Assembly: GCF_964656455.1 (NCBI RefSeq)
Contig: NC_135722.1
Coordinates: forward strand, 46,942,628 to 47,006,627
Source of the DNA: Halichoerus grypus
Lineage: Eukaryota; Chordata; Mammalia; Carnivora; Phocidae
DNA length: 64,000 bases
Direction of reading: 5' to 3'
Shown here: positions 48,100 through 59,109 of the stretch, one piece after another
How positions within the stretch are numbered: position 1 is the first letter of the stretch
How the letters are laid out: the number at the start of each line of letters is the position of its first letter
Notes under the pieces: generated by a model
What the model saw: only the letters and a program-made list of their open reading frames with translations
What the model was told of the DNA's origin: nothing
Databases searched by the model: none
Translations under genes and position numbers: made by a program

Positions 48100-49450
48100 G
48101 TCTTTAATTCGAATTTAAGAATAAAAAATTCTCCCTCATTTTGTCCATTCTAGATCTTCTCATGTCTGAGGTCTCTTTGGGGGCCATAGAAAACACATGT
48201 CATCCCTTTTTCACATGAGAGCCTTTCAGAATTCTCAAGGCAATTACCCGCTTCCTCCATCCCCAGTCTTGTCTTCTCCAGGGTAAACATTCTCCATTCC
48301 TTTAGTCATTTCTCCTGTGACATGCCTCTGAGTGCCCCCTCCATCCTGGTCCCTATCCTCAGGATTCAGTCCAAGCCGAGTCTGTCCCTCTGACAGTGTG
48401 GAGTCCAGAACTCAACACAGTATCCCAAACATTAGGTTCTAGGGAACGTTCCAGCCTGGAGCCTTTCCTGCGTTTCCATTTTTCTCTGCTTGCTCTGGGC
48501 CCAGGTGATGGATGATGGAAAGAGAAGGTCCTGGACTTGGCCCGACTGAGAACGTCTTCATATTTGGCTGGCTAATCCTAGAAGTGAAAACTTTCTTTTG
48601 TCTCCTTTTTGCCTTCGCCCCTCACCCCTGCCGCTCTCCAGTTGATATCGACAGTCTGCATACAGCCTTGCTGCCGGTGGTTTGCCTTTCCTTTTCTGAG
48701 TCACTGCTTTTCATTTCCAGGGAAATTAGCATGAAAAAGCAAATTCTAGTTCTATAACTTTATTCTGTTCCAGCCCTTTGTCCCATTCTCTACCCCAGCC
48801 CTCACCAAAAGTGACAGAAGTTGAGTCTTGTGACATCACAATAGTTAGCTATTGTATCAACTGCAGTGATGTCACCAACAGAGGATTATGACTTCAGGGA
48901 AGAATGGAGGGAGGGAGTGTAGCAGGCGAGAGACTCCTTGGGAACAAAGGAGTTATTCTCATGCAAATCTTCACCCAAAAAGCCCAGTTGGCCTTTCTCT
49001 GGATGGGCTGTCTGTCCGTGGAAGCCCTCACTCAGATTCCCATTGCTCCCTCTCTCTGGATTAATGGTTTGGTTTGTGGACATTGCCCAAGTCTGAGCAT
49101 GTGTGGAAGTCCCCTGCCGGCCTGGCTGGCTTCCGGGCTGGCTTTGGGTTTTGTTCACGAGGTCAGTGCTGAATAGAGGTTTTTAGGGAGGGAGTTCAGA
49201 GGAGAACCTGGGAGCCTGGGGCGAAGCTGACACAGATGTGCCCAGGCTCTCGGCCGAGAGGGAGCTGGTGTGCAGCCACCTCTCCTCAGGCATTGGTGGG
49301 GGAAGGGGTGCAGCTGTTCTGTCAGCCGCTGTGTGCCTGAGTGTGCCCTCCGTAGACCCGAGTGCTTGCTGCCCACCTCCTTGTGGGGCCGGCTTGGGCC
49401 TGCCCTGGGAACTCCGAGGCTCCGTGACGCAGAGATGTAAAAACACCTGC
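48100..49450. other. Unique sequence with an inverted repeat
   Basis: Contains the 10-bp inverted repeat at 48830-48875 and a moderately CpG-containing block at 49215-49435. No exon was recognised with both splice sites. Confidence 0.45.
48830..48875. promoter_or_regulatory. Perfect 10-bp inverted repeat of CRE/AP-1-like sites
   Basis: gtgacatcac at 48830-48839 and its exact reverse complement gtgatgtcac at 48866-48875 are separated by 26 bp that include aatag...ctatt. Each arm has TGACATCA, one base from the CRE consensus. Function is inferred only. Confidence 0.4.
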
Positions 49451-49452
49451 TG

Positions 49453-50140
49453 CAGAGGTTCCCAGACTGTCTCAGTTCCTGGGCCCTTGGCATTTCAGTA
49501 AATTTTTCACAGTGTCCATACGCCAAAAGAAATACCTAAGTTTCATTTTTGAAGCATTTAGGTCCAAACCATGTAGAAAGAGCTTATATCCTAACAACTG
49601 AGTAGCCATTTGAAAAAATTATACACATAAATTGAAAGGAAAAATATTTGTATTTCATTCTTAAAGAATCACAGTTACTAACTAATGGGATGGACTGGGC
49701 CCTATACAACATCTCACGTCTTGGTATGGGGACAGATGGTAGCTACACTTGCCGTGGACATAGCATATTCTAGGAACTTGTAGAATCACTGTGTTGTGCA
49801 CCTGAAACTAATGCAACACTGGGTGTTAACTACAGTCGACAAAACCCCTCACATCTTGGAATCAGAGTGAATATTGCCATCTCATTTCCTGCTCTAAATT
49901 GCTTCGCACATGGTACTTGCTTTTTATCACTGTAGCTGCTGAAAACCCAGCCTCACAAAGAAAAGACATCACTGAAAAGAATGTAGTGTAATCTGATGTT
50001 AAAAGTGTGAACTTGTGGGGTGTCCAACAAATGTTGAATATTGCTCTGTTTCCCTCCAAAAAATAAAATATTTTGCAGCACCCCTGTGAGTTCATTGCAG
50101 TGCTCTAGGGTCCCTCAGCACACAGTTTTGAGAACCACAG
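49453..50140. repeat. Old hAT-like DNA transposon interrupted by an L1 end
   Basis: The left end cagaggttcccagactgt and the right end acagttttgagaaccacag are imperfect inverted repeats of the hAT-Charlie style. The interior has no ORF of note. Confidence 0.45.
49690..49850 (+). mobile_element. L1 3'-end fragment, sense
   Basis: aatcactgtgttgtgcacct, gaaactaatgcaacactggg and tgttaactacag are the 3' terminus of carnivore L1. Only about 160 bp are kept, inside the hAT-like element. Confidence 0.7.
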
Positions 50141-50149
50141 ACCTGCAAT

Positions 50150-50585
50150 CGCCAAGTAACACTTGCTTTGTTTAAAGGAGGATAAAGAGGCAAATTCTGT
50201 CCCCATCATGACTCTTAAAGAAATTGGACAGATGGATGGACAGAGTCCCCTTACTTGCAGTCTGTGCTCCAGTGTGACTGCATTTTTAGGGGAAGGTCTT
50301 TCTTTGACTAGGTCTGTGTTTGTGAGGGCCTCTGTCCCTAGGTGGGGAAGAATGAAGAGAAAAGGCCTGAAGAGCAGCAATAGAGGGGCATCTCTGATTT
50401 TTATTTTCTGTTGATTCAGGGCCCTCTGAACTAGATGGCTTAAGAAAAATGGGGTTTTAACACCAAGAATTTGGGGGCCATGTGTGGGACCTCTGCTAAT
50501 ATCCTTTTCTAACTCTATCCAGTTAGAGCTGGGCTGCAGGGTTGTACTTGGGATGGAGGATGGCTTCCTGCCACAAGATATGACA
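50150..50585. other. Unique sequence, nothing recognised
   Basis: A 162-codon frame on the minus strand (50105-50593) has no family resemblance. Confidence 0.45.
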
Positions 50586-50589
50586 AAGA

Positions 50590-50755
50590 CCAAGGGACAG
50601 ATGTGGGCTGGTATCAGTTATAGAGCTCAGTGCCAACCTCTCCAGACTCCAGTGTCTGCCACTTACTATGAAACCCTGGGCAAATTACTTAACCTGAGCC
50701 TCAGTTTCTTCACCCATAAAATAGAAATACTGACAGCTAGGTTAAATGAGATAAA
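50590..50755 (+). repeat. MIR, well preserved
   Basis: gtctgccacttactatgaaa, ccctgggcaaattacttaac and ctgagcctcagtttcttcac are close to MIR. The SINE that follows inserted in its 3' part. Confidence 0.7.
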
Positions 50756-50761
50756 CGCATG

Positions 50762-50970
50762 GGGAACCTGGGTGGCTCAGTCGGTTAAGTATCTGACTTG
50801 GGCTCAGGTCATGATCTTGGGGTACTGGGATTGAGCCAAGTGTCAGGCTCCGTGCTCAGCAGGGAGCCTGCCTCTCCCTCTGCCCCTCCCCCCACTTGTG
50901 CTCTCTCCGTCTCTTTCTCTCTCTCTCTTTCTCTCTCTCTGTCTCAAATAAATAAATAAAATCTTTTAAA
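50762..50970 (+). mobile_element. Can-SINE
   Basis: Head gaacctgggtggctcagtcg, CT-rich middle and caaataaataaataaaatct tail. Flanks aaatgagataaacgcatg (50744-50761) and aaatgagataaatgcatg (50971-50988) differ by one base. Confidence 0.95.
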
Positions 50971-51329
50971 AAATGAGATAAATGCATGCATAGAGCCAGC
51001 AGAGCCTGGCAGTATATGTGCACTTTCTTCTACCACCTTCCAAAATTGAGAAACAAAGGGCTTTTCTCCAAAGGGAAATTCAGCCCTAATGATCTGGCCA
51101 AGGTCTGTAGTATGAGACTATTACTTCTTGATAACTTTCTGTATCAAATGTTCCCAGATCTGCTGAGCCCTGCTGAGCCCTGTAACCTGTGTACCCACTC
51201 TGTAGATCCCTTTCTCACTCTCTAAATGGCATATTTTAAATGAACAGAGTTCTTATTTAATGTAGCTGAATTTATCAGTGTTTTTCATTAGGTTATCGCT
51301 TCTTTGTGTTCAGCTCAAGAAATCTCAGC

Positions 51330-51590
51330 CTGCTCCAAGGTCTGTCTCCTTGGCTTTTGCTTGTGGTTTTTCTTCTGCTTTCAGTGTTCTTCTTCTGCCT
51401 TCTTTATCTTTCCCAAGCCCTGCAAGACTCAGCCCAGTGTCACTCCCTGTCTCCTTCGGAAGCCCTCCCCAAAATCCATTCTGTCCACCTGATTAGGTGT
51501 CTTTCTCCTTGCTCCCAGAGCTCTGTGTTCATACTTCTTTCACAGTTCTTGTTACATTGTACCAAATCCTTTTTAATCTAACTGGGGCAG
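51330..51590 (+). repeat. L2-like LINE remnant
   Basis: cccaagccctgcaagactca, tctccttcggaagccctccc and gctctgtgttcatacttctt are in L2 order. A 10-bp tandem repeat tgctgagccc lies upstream at 51161-51180. Confidence 0.45.
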
Positions 51591-51594
51591 GATG

Positions 51595-52195
51595 GGGAGC
51601 TGCTCAAGCACAAGGACCAGAGTAAAGCACAGTAGCATGGGGGCCTGGCTGGGAAGATGTTCTCAAAGGGCTCCAGGAAGTAAATGAATGAAAGCCTTGG
51701 GTGCCTGCACCTGTCCCTCTTCTCTACTTCTCTGGCAGTATTTCCCAGCCTTTTTCAACCTGTTCCCTCTTTTGATGAGCATAAAGATCTTGTGGACAGA
51801 TTGTGAATACCCCAGAGAGTGTGCTCCTGATTGAGAGTTAACTACATTACAGTGCTTCAGACAGGGCTGATGAGTTGTATCCAAAACAGTAGACATCAGA
51901 AAGGGAAGGTCCTGTGATTCATTAAGATCCACAGAAAGGACGCTTGCATTTTGCAGTTGGGAAATCATTGTAATCTTTGCAGAGAGCAATTTCAGGTGAG
52001 TTCTTGGACTGAAGCTACCCCTGCCCTGAATCTTTTGGGTGCTCAGGAGACTGGCCCCTTTTGAGTTTTCTGAGTGGGTATGATTGTTGCAGGTAGGTCA
52101 GACTGAACTGGGAAGACTGGTGGGGTTGGAAGATGGGCCTGGATAACAGAGCCCAAAGCTGCTCACCCTGCCCAGGGAGGGTCACTGTAAGCTGG
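51595..52195. other. Unique sequence, nothing recognised
   Basis: No repeat family or exon seen. Confidence 0.4.
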
Positions 52196-52204
52196 TGGCA
52201 AATG

Positions 52205-53195
52205 TTTTGTCATTCAAAAAATATTTGTTGCGGGCCTGCTGTGTAGCCATTGAGTATACAGCTGTGACTAAAACACAGAAATCCTTAGCTTACATAAACA
52301 TAATAAGTGGAAGAGAAAAGTAGTATTTTAGGTGTCCGTAAGTGATATGGCGAAAAATAAACCAGAAAAGGGGGAATAGGAGTGCTGAGGGACAGCGGGA
52401 TGGAGGAAGGTTTTTTTTTTTTGTTTTTTGTTTTTTTTTAAGATTTATTTATTTATTTTAGAGAGAGCGCTTGTGCAAGAGAGTATGGGAGGGGGAGGGG
52501 CAATGGGAGAGGGAGAGAAAGAATCTTGAGCAGACTCCCTGCTGAGTGTGGAGCCTGATGCAGGGCTTGATGTGGGGCTTGATTTCATGACCCTGAGATC
52601 ATGACCTGAGCTGAAATCAAGAGTCTGATGCTTAACCCATTGAGCCACTCAGCTGCCCCTGGTTTTTTGGTTTTTTTTTTTTTAAGATTTTATTTTTAAG
52701 TAATCTTCACACCCAACATGGGGCTCAAACTCACAACCCCCAGATCAAGAGTTGCATGCTCTACTGACTGAGCCAGCCAGGCACCCGGAGGAAGGTTTTT
52801 TAGTAGCAATTTTGTTAATACTAATTTTTTACAGTGTGGTCAGGGAAGGCCTCACTAAGAAGGTGACATCTGACCAAAGTCCTGGGAGAAGAGGGAGCGG
52901 GCTCTCTCAGGGGGTGTGCCCTAGTTACAGGGCACAGTAGGTATGAAGGCCCTGAGGTAGCACTGTGCCTCATCTGTTTGAGGAAGTGACAAGGGGACAG
53001 TGGGACTGGTGTGGAAAGAGTCAGGGGAAGAGTAGTTGAAATGAGGTCAAAGAAATCATAGGGCCCCAGCTGATGAGGGCCTTGTGAGTCATTGTAACGA
53101 CTTTGGCTTTTACTTGGAGTGATTGGGAGCCATGTCAGGGTTTTCAGCAGAGAAGTGACGAGATCTGCACTGATGTCGCTGGTAGCTTTTTGAGG
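52205..53195. repeat. Ancient interspersed repeat copy, split by two Can-SINEs (family not named)
   Basis: Before the SINEs: tcattcaaaaaatatttgtt and attgagtatacagctgtgac. After them: ggtcagggaaggcctcacta, atgaaggccctgaggtagca, ggcttttacttggagtgatt and tgggagccatgtcagggttt. This is the same chain as at 12255-13010. Confidence 0.45.
52417..52786 (-). mobile_element. Two stacked Can-SINEs between one target-site duplication
   Basis: The duplication ggaggaaggtttttt at 52402-52416 and 52787-52801 encloses both elements. The right one (about 52672-52786) is the short old type (antisense of gttgggtgtgaagattact). The left one (about 52430-52660) is a full-length antisense SINE that landed in its A-tail. 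Confidence 0.9.
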
Positions 53196-53199
53196 GTGT

Positions 53200-53555
53200 G
53201 TTCTGTTAGTTTCTGTTTTCTCAGTGAAACAGGAAGCAAAATCAGCTAGAAGATTAAGGACAAGGGAAAAGGTTTGAAGGCTGAGAGTTGGGGAAAAACT
53301 AACCCATTGCCTAGAGACCTCAGGTGTGTTCCCTCTTGGTTCTGAGTATCCTCTGTTTCTTGTAGATGGCTTCTTGTTGGTCTCCATGTTCTTTCTCATT
53401 ATAGAGGTGGGGTCTTCTCCCTATGCTACAGATAGGAGAATGGCAATATTGAGACTTGGCCAATCCCTTTGGTCCTTACTATTTCCTAGTCCCCTTCTGA
53501 GATAGTTGGCTTGTGGGTGGTTTGTTTTTTAGAGCAGGGGAGGCATCTTGCCATT
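53200..53555. other. Unique sequence, nothing recognised
   Basis: Part of a 192-codon chance frame (52821-53399, minus) that runs on into the ancient repeat copy. Confidence 0.4.
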
Positions 53556-53559
53556 GGTC

Positions 53560-53790
53560 AGGTTGAGTTCAGCTAGACTGGCTGAGCGTGGGAGGGGTGA
53601 GAAGGAGGTCAAGATTCAGGATCAGGAAAGGCTTCAGAAGAAGTTGACATTTGAATGAATATTTAAGAAAGAATGGGGGAGGAGGACATTAAGATAGAAG
53701 GAATCGGTTGAACAAAACCTTGAAGGCATGAACGTCCCTGGCACGTGCAGGAAATGGCAACGACTGTAGCTGGCCAGAGGGAAGGCGCTG
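53560..53790. repeat. Ancient interspersed repeat fragment (family not named)
   Basis: gaaggcttcagaagaagttg-like, acatttgaatgaatatttaa and aaccttgaaggcatgaacgt phrases match other copies in this window. Confidence 0.35.
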
Positions 53791-53799
53791 GTGTGAGAT

Positions 53800-55430
53800 C
53801 GGTTTGAATCGGCATCATGATGACGGGACCACAGGCTCTTCTCGCCAAAGCTGAAGAGGGCAGTGGTTAGCCCTCAGGAGCAGGGCTCTTTGTGGGGCAA
53901 GCCTCTGTTCTACTTTCTTTTTTCAAGTGTTGCCAAGTCATCGGACAGAGTGGTCTCCGTTGTCCTGGCAGAGCTGGGATCAGCTGCTTGCTGAGAGGCT
54001 GAGTTTCCAGACCGTGTCTGGGTTTTTCTAAAACTATCTTGGAAGCCACCAGATTTCCTTTGCCTAGAATTGCCTAACAAGCCCTCACCCCTTTTCAGGC
54101 TTTCAGGAAACATTTAAACCCAGCTTCCAACCTCCACAGAATCTGTACTGAAGTGGAGAAGGACCATCTGGCAGGAAAAGGGACTGAAAATAGTTGAGGT
54201 TGAAAACCCAAACTTATAGGCCTCTTTGAGGTTGAGGAGGAGGGTTGGGAAAGAGGATGTGGGAGTGATAAATGGACAGTGAAGAGATGGAAAGAGCTTA
54301 ATTTTTTTCTGATTATTATTCAACAACAACAGAAAAAAACCCATCTTTTTCCCATGGCTGGTTGAGGAGGATTTCAGCCTCATCAGGACCTGTAAAATCT
54401 GACTTCCCAGCAAAACAAATCTCAGTTCCTAGCCACTTGACAAAGCTCATAATCCCCTTGACATTTTTGCTTGAAGGGTTTTCTGGACCTAGAATCCCAG
54501 AACCTGGGGCTGGAATGGAGAAGCTCTAGGGTAGAAGGTATATAGAAGTAGTGACAGAGAAACAGGGTCTGGCATTTTGGAGGGAAGTATGGGATAGAGT
54601 GGAGAAAATCGTTCCTGGCTTCCTTTCTAAAGCTTCTGTTGCCCACCCATCCAACCTCTGAGCCCACTTTGTCCCCTTTCCCTTGGAAACCCTTGCTTTT
54701 AGGCACAGCAGAGCCAAAGACAGGTTGTGCGCAGATAACCAGTGAGAAATGAATCGGAAAAGGAAGAGGGGGATGAAGGAGGAAAAGCCCACGTGAATGA
54801 GATGAAGGCAGGTTTCCCAGAACAGCCTCTCCTTGTGGGTGTGTTGGATGGGAACCTGTTAGTGCAGTAGTGTTCCGGAGAGTAATAGGGACACTTGTGA
54901 GAAGATTGATTGAAAGCCCCGAGGTGGACAAGATCGGCTGAGGGGTGGGAGGGAAAGGCCTGCCATTGACAGTCTGACTGGGTGGCAGCCACAGTTGGAA
55001 AACTCCCTTTCATTGGTTTTATAGCAGCTGTGACTTTGGGAAGAGAAGGAGTGCACTTTGAAGGATACGGCCAGTGTGGAATTTCTAGGGCCCTTTATCA
55101 CCGTTGCTTTTGACTCTCTGGGGACCCTCTTTTGTCATCAGTTAACAAGTCAGTTAACATTAAGTTGAGCATCAGGGAAGAACTAGCTGAAATTGCCCTC
55201 TAGCTTTCTCAGCCATGTGGGGACAGAGGGGGCCAGCATGGCAGGAGAGCAGTATGGCTGAACTTCCTAAGAATGCCAAACAGCAGAGAGGCTGAGTGTG
55301 TGAGCTGTTAGTCCAGGCAGAGACAGGAAAGGGAGACACAGCCGTTGCCACCTTAGCCCAAGGCCAGGACATCTGCCGGAGAGAAGGAAAGACTCAAACA
55401 CTCACACTTTTGAGAACACTGGTTTGGGTA
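53800..55430. other. Unique sequence, nothing recognised
   Basis: Open frames of up to 169 codons (54422-54931, minus) overlap other open frames and resemble no family. Confidence 0.45.
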
Positions 55431-55446
55431 GTTAAAAGGAACTCAT

Positions 55447-56061
55447 ATATACAATGGAATATTATGCAGCCATCAAAAAGAATGAAATCTTGCCATTTGC
55501 AATGACGTGGATGGAACTGGAGGGTGTTATGCTGAGCGAAATAAGTCATTCAGAGAAAGACATGTATCATATGACCTCACTGATATGAGGAATTCTTAAT
55601 CTCAGGAAACAAACTGAGGTTTGCTGGAGTGGTGGGGGGTGGGAGGGATGGGGTGGCTGGGTGATAGACATTGGGGAGGGTATGTGCTATGGTGAGCGCT
55701 GTGAATTGTGTAAGACTGTTGAATCACAGACCTGTATCTCTGAAACAAATAATGCAATATATGTTAAGAAAGAAAAAAAGAAGAAGAAGAATGTAGCAGG
55801 AGGGGAAGAATGAAGGGGGGAAATCGGAGGGGGAGACGAACCGTGAGAGACTATGGACTCTGAGAAACAAACTGAGGGTTCTAGAGGGGAGGGGGGTGGG
55901 AGGATGGGTTAGCCTGGTGATGGGTATTGAGGAGGGCACGTTCTGCATGGAGCACTGGGTGTTATATGCAAACAATGAATCATGGAACACGACATCTAAA
56001 ACTAATGATGTAATGTATGGTGATTAACATTATAATAAAAAAAAGTCAGAGAAAGATAAAA
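55447..56061 (+). mobile_element. Young carnivore L1 3' end, 5'-truncated
   Basis: Starts at atatacaatggaatattatg, in the terminal ORF2/3'UTR region. It carries the two similar 3'UTR blocks typical of young caniform L1s (one with caaactgaggtttgctggag, one with caaactgagggttctagagg) and ends gattaacattataataaaaa plus an A-rich tail. Flanked by aaaaggaactcat (55434-55446) and aaaaagaactcat (56061-56073). Not capable of movement. Confidence 0.93.
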
Positions 56062-56073
56062 AAAAGAACTCAT

Positions 56074-56297
56074 GGCAAGGGTAGGGTTAATGATATTGTT
56101 TTTGAAGAGGTGAGTAATAATTGGGAACAATAACTAATTGATCATAAGAAAACTATAAATAAAGTTAATAGAAAAAATGTAGAGAGATATTTTATGACAC
56201 TAAAATGACCTTGGATGGGGAGGGGAGTATGAATCATAATGTGAAATCCTGATAAATTTGAATATATCAAAAATAAAACTTTCTATTCAAAAAAAAA
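56074..56297 (+). mobile_element. Retrocopied insert with poly-A tail (source unknown)
   Basis: About 210 bp of AT-rich sequence unrelated to L1. It has a polyadenylation signal aataaa near 56273, then ctttctattc and an A-run of about 14 or more. It is followed by a third copy of aaaaagaactcat (56298-56310). It could be a processed 3'UTR fragment or an L1 3' transduction. The origin is not recognised. Confidence 0.6.
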
Positions 56298-56310
56298 AAA
56301 AAGAACTCAT

Positions 56311-58055
56311 TCTAATGCTGACCCTCCCTGAAGCTGGTAGTGCCGGTGTTGGTTGCTGGGACTCTTGAAGGAGGAAATTAAAGGCCTAAGCCCTCCTCTG
56401 GGGGAGCTGTCGGTTTGTCTAGTCCTTTTCTTGGCCAAGGACCAGCAATGAGAAAAGGTTGCAGGGGGGAGTCAGTAAGAAGGGAAAGGGGGTCCGAGTG
56501 GGTGTTCGCTGGGCCGGGGGAGTGGGCGTGTTGACCTCACCGTGGTCGGACTACAGCTGTACAGAGCTGTGCAGTCTCCAGGTTCTCGGGGCACACATAG
56601 AGCTCTGTTCCCTTTCCCACCTTTTCCTTCCCTCCAGGCTGCCACTTCCACAGGGGAAATTGCTTAAGAAATTAGTGGAATGTAGTTGTTAGCAGAAATT
56701 CTCTTATATGGTTTAGAGGTTTCCTTTGTTGAGTCTTGACTTCTTACCTGGACTAGTAAAGCAGAGTTCATGGCAGGGTCTGTGTTTCCTCTACATGGCA
56801 ACTTTAACCCCAGCAGAATGGGAGGCTTCCTTCCAAATGCTTACTCTCAGGGTTCAAGTGTCTCCTCCTTCAGGGGCAAAGCATCTTGTCACGTCCACAA
56901 TTAGGCCCATGGAACAGTATCACACAGACATTTAGAAATATCACCTAACCAAAGGCAGCTTTTTTTTGCTCTAGGATAGGAAGGTTCATTCTGAGAGGTT
57001 GGGCATCCCTCAGAAGGTATGCTTTTCAGAGCCTGACCTGATGGGGCCCTTCCTGGAAAACATTTGTGGTCATGGGATTGGATTATAGGGAGAAGGGGCA
57101 GGCGAGAGAGAGTTGCAAGATGAAGGCTGGCCTGAGCAAAAGTTGGGAGCCTTTCAGAGGTCTTTCCTCCAGTGGCAGTGAAGAGAATAGATGGGGCAGG
57201 GGGGGGGAGGGGGTTCAAGTGGCTAAGAGGCGGTGCCCTGTACTAGAATAGGCTCCTCTTCCCTGCACTGTGCAGGCCCAGCTGTCCAGAGGCTTCTTGT
57301 GGATGCTCCACAGGGAGCATGCTCCTGGTACAGTACCTCTTAACCCTCCCCTGCTGGGACTCAGGCTAGGGCTGCAGCACTCACCTGCTGACCGAGGGTC
57401 AGGTCGGAGAGCTGAGTAAAGCTGGCCAGCTGCAGGCACTGGGTGGGGAGGGACAGCTGTAAATTGGAGAGCTTGCTGCATCTAAATGGGCCACTTCTAC
57501 TCAGCCTAGCCAACTGTTGCCAGTGCAGACAGTGACGTCAGATTTTCTAATTTTTCAAGAGAAAGGCCAGAATCTTTTTATTTGTATTTTATTTGTACCC
57601 ACACGCTTTTTAAAACGTTTGATAACTAATCCAAATTTCTTAAAAATAAAGAGAAGGCCAGATGAGACATATTTTTGCTCTTACAAACCATCAGCTTATG
57701 TCTTTGGCTATAAACATTTTTTCCCTGGAGTTGAAAGTGAGGAGAAAGTGCAGAAGCAGATGTTAGCTACTAGAGGTGGGTGGCAGGAAGAATTGTTCTG
57801 AGATGCAAGAACACTGAGCACACCTGAAAATTGAGGAACTGTTTAGAGGAGACATTGGTAGTGCTTTCACTGGACCTCATGTTGGACCTGCTCCTTTGTC
57901 GTTGAGGGTCGGTGGTTCCTGTGCAGGGTGGAAGAAGCTGAGGGGTGGGAGGACGAAGAGGGGCTGAATGAACGTCCATCTTTTATTTGCTTATAGCTCG
58001 GAAACCTTAGGAAGACGGTCAGTAGTGACCCTTTGTACCTTTCCAAGTCCTCAGA
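56311..58055. other. Unique sequence, nothing recognised
   Basis: A G-rich block lies at 57194-57212. No exon with both splice sites seen. Confidence 0.45.
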
Positions 58056-58059
58056 AAGC

Positions 58060-58200
58060 AGTAGGACACAAGCTTTCACACGTTCAGGGATATAAACTAG
58101 CTTAAAATGCAAATTCCTAGGCTCCACTCCTATAGATTTCCATTCAGGAGGTGGAGGTGGGGCCTGGGACTCTATTTTTAACAAGCGCCCCATTGATGTG
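58060..58200 (-). repeat. MER20-like hAT-Charlie fragment
   Basis: gcttaaaatgcaaattccta, ggtggggcctgggactctat and tttttaacaagcgccccatt follow MER20 in antisense. Confidence 0.5.
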
Positions 58201-58229
58201 AAGGAGAGTGAGTGGATGCTGACCCACAT

Positions 58230-58640
58230 TCCTGTTCTGTTCCTTCACTAGGTGAGTGATCTTGGGCCAGTCATTAATCTCTCTGACCCTAAATTTTCTG
58301 ATTGGAAAAATGGGCCTGTATCGTCACTACCTTGCAGAGCTGTGAGAGCTGAATTCGCAGATGATTAGAGGTAATACAGAGTCCTGGCTCCAAGCTGGGG
58401 CACTGGTGCCGGCTATCGGCTCAAGTTCCTGCCGAGCCACTTTCTAGCCAAGTGACTCGAGGCAAGCTATTTAACTGCCCTGTACCTTGGTTTCCTTGGT
58501 AACATGTAAATAATAATAGTACCTACTTCTTAGGGTTGTTACTAGGATTAAATGATTTAATACTTGTGAAGTGCTTATAACTTCAGCTATTACATAAAGA
58601 ATGTAGGAACATGTCTTAATAAATGTACCTTTGCTTTTCC
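58230..58640 (+). repeat. Two adjacent MIR remnants
   Basis: First copy: gtgagtgatcttgggccagt and cattaatctctctgacccta. Second copy from about 58390: caagtgactcgaggcaagct, atttaactgccctgtacctt and ataataatagtacctacttc. Both are in sense. Confidence 0.65.
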
Positions 58641-58644
58641 TTAG

Positions 58645-58860
58645 GTCCTCTTACTGTGGGTAGCAAATAGGTTAAGGCTTACTTCAAATGTCACCTCCCT
58701 ATGAAGCATTCCTGGGGTCCACTTTTTACTTGACTTTTCTCCCTTTATAGTTATATCCTCCAGGGCAGGGACTGTCTGAACGTTTTTATATCCTAGTACC
58801 TTGCACAGTGCTTGCATAGAGCAAATAGACTGAATGACAATAGTAACAGGGAATTTGAAA
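58645..58860 (+). repeat. L2-like LINE 3' remnant
   Basis: cttcaaatgtcacctcccta, tatcctccagggcagggact and ttgcacagtgcttgcataga are in L2 3'-end order. Confidence 0.5.
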
Positions 58861-58924
58861 ATGACTCAAGGTCGGGAATGGACTGGTTGCTTTCCAAATA
58901 CCTAGAGCAGCATGATCTGGAAGA

Positions 58925-59105
58925 AAAACCATTTATTAAACTTCTGTGTGCCAGGAAATCACATGAGGTAGGTCATGTTATTATTATTGCTCTTATAGTG
59001 AGAAAGTTGAGTCTTTGAAACTCACTTGTGCAGTGTCACTTAACTATCAGTTGAGAGAGGCAGGGTTAGAATTAGTTATCTGACCCCAAGTCAGGTGTTC
59101 TTCCC
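58925..59105 (-). repeat. MIR remnant
   Basis: ttctgtgtgccaggaaatca, tagtgagaaagttgagtctt and agaggcagggttagaattag are in antisense MIR order. Confidence 0.55.
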
Positions 59106-59109
59106 GCTG

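Noticed and set aside
49215..49435. GC-leaning block considered as a CpG island or first exon
   Set aside because: CpGs are few and scattered, and no donor with good context follows.
52821..53399. 192-codon open frame on the minus strand
   Set aside because: Much of it lies in an ancient interspersed repeat copy, so it is not a gene.
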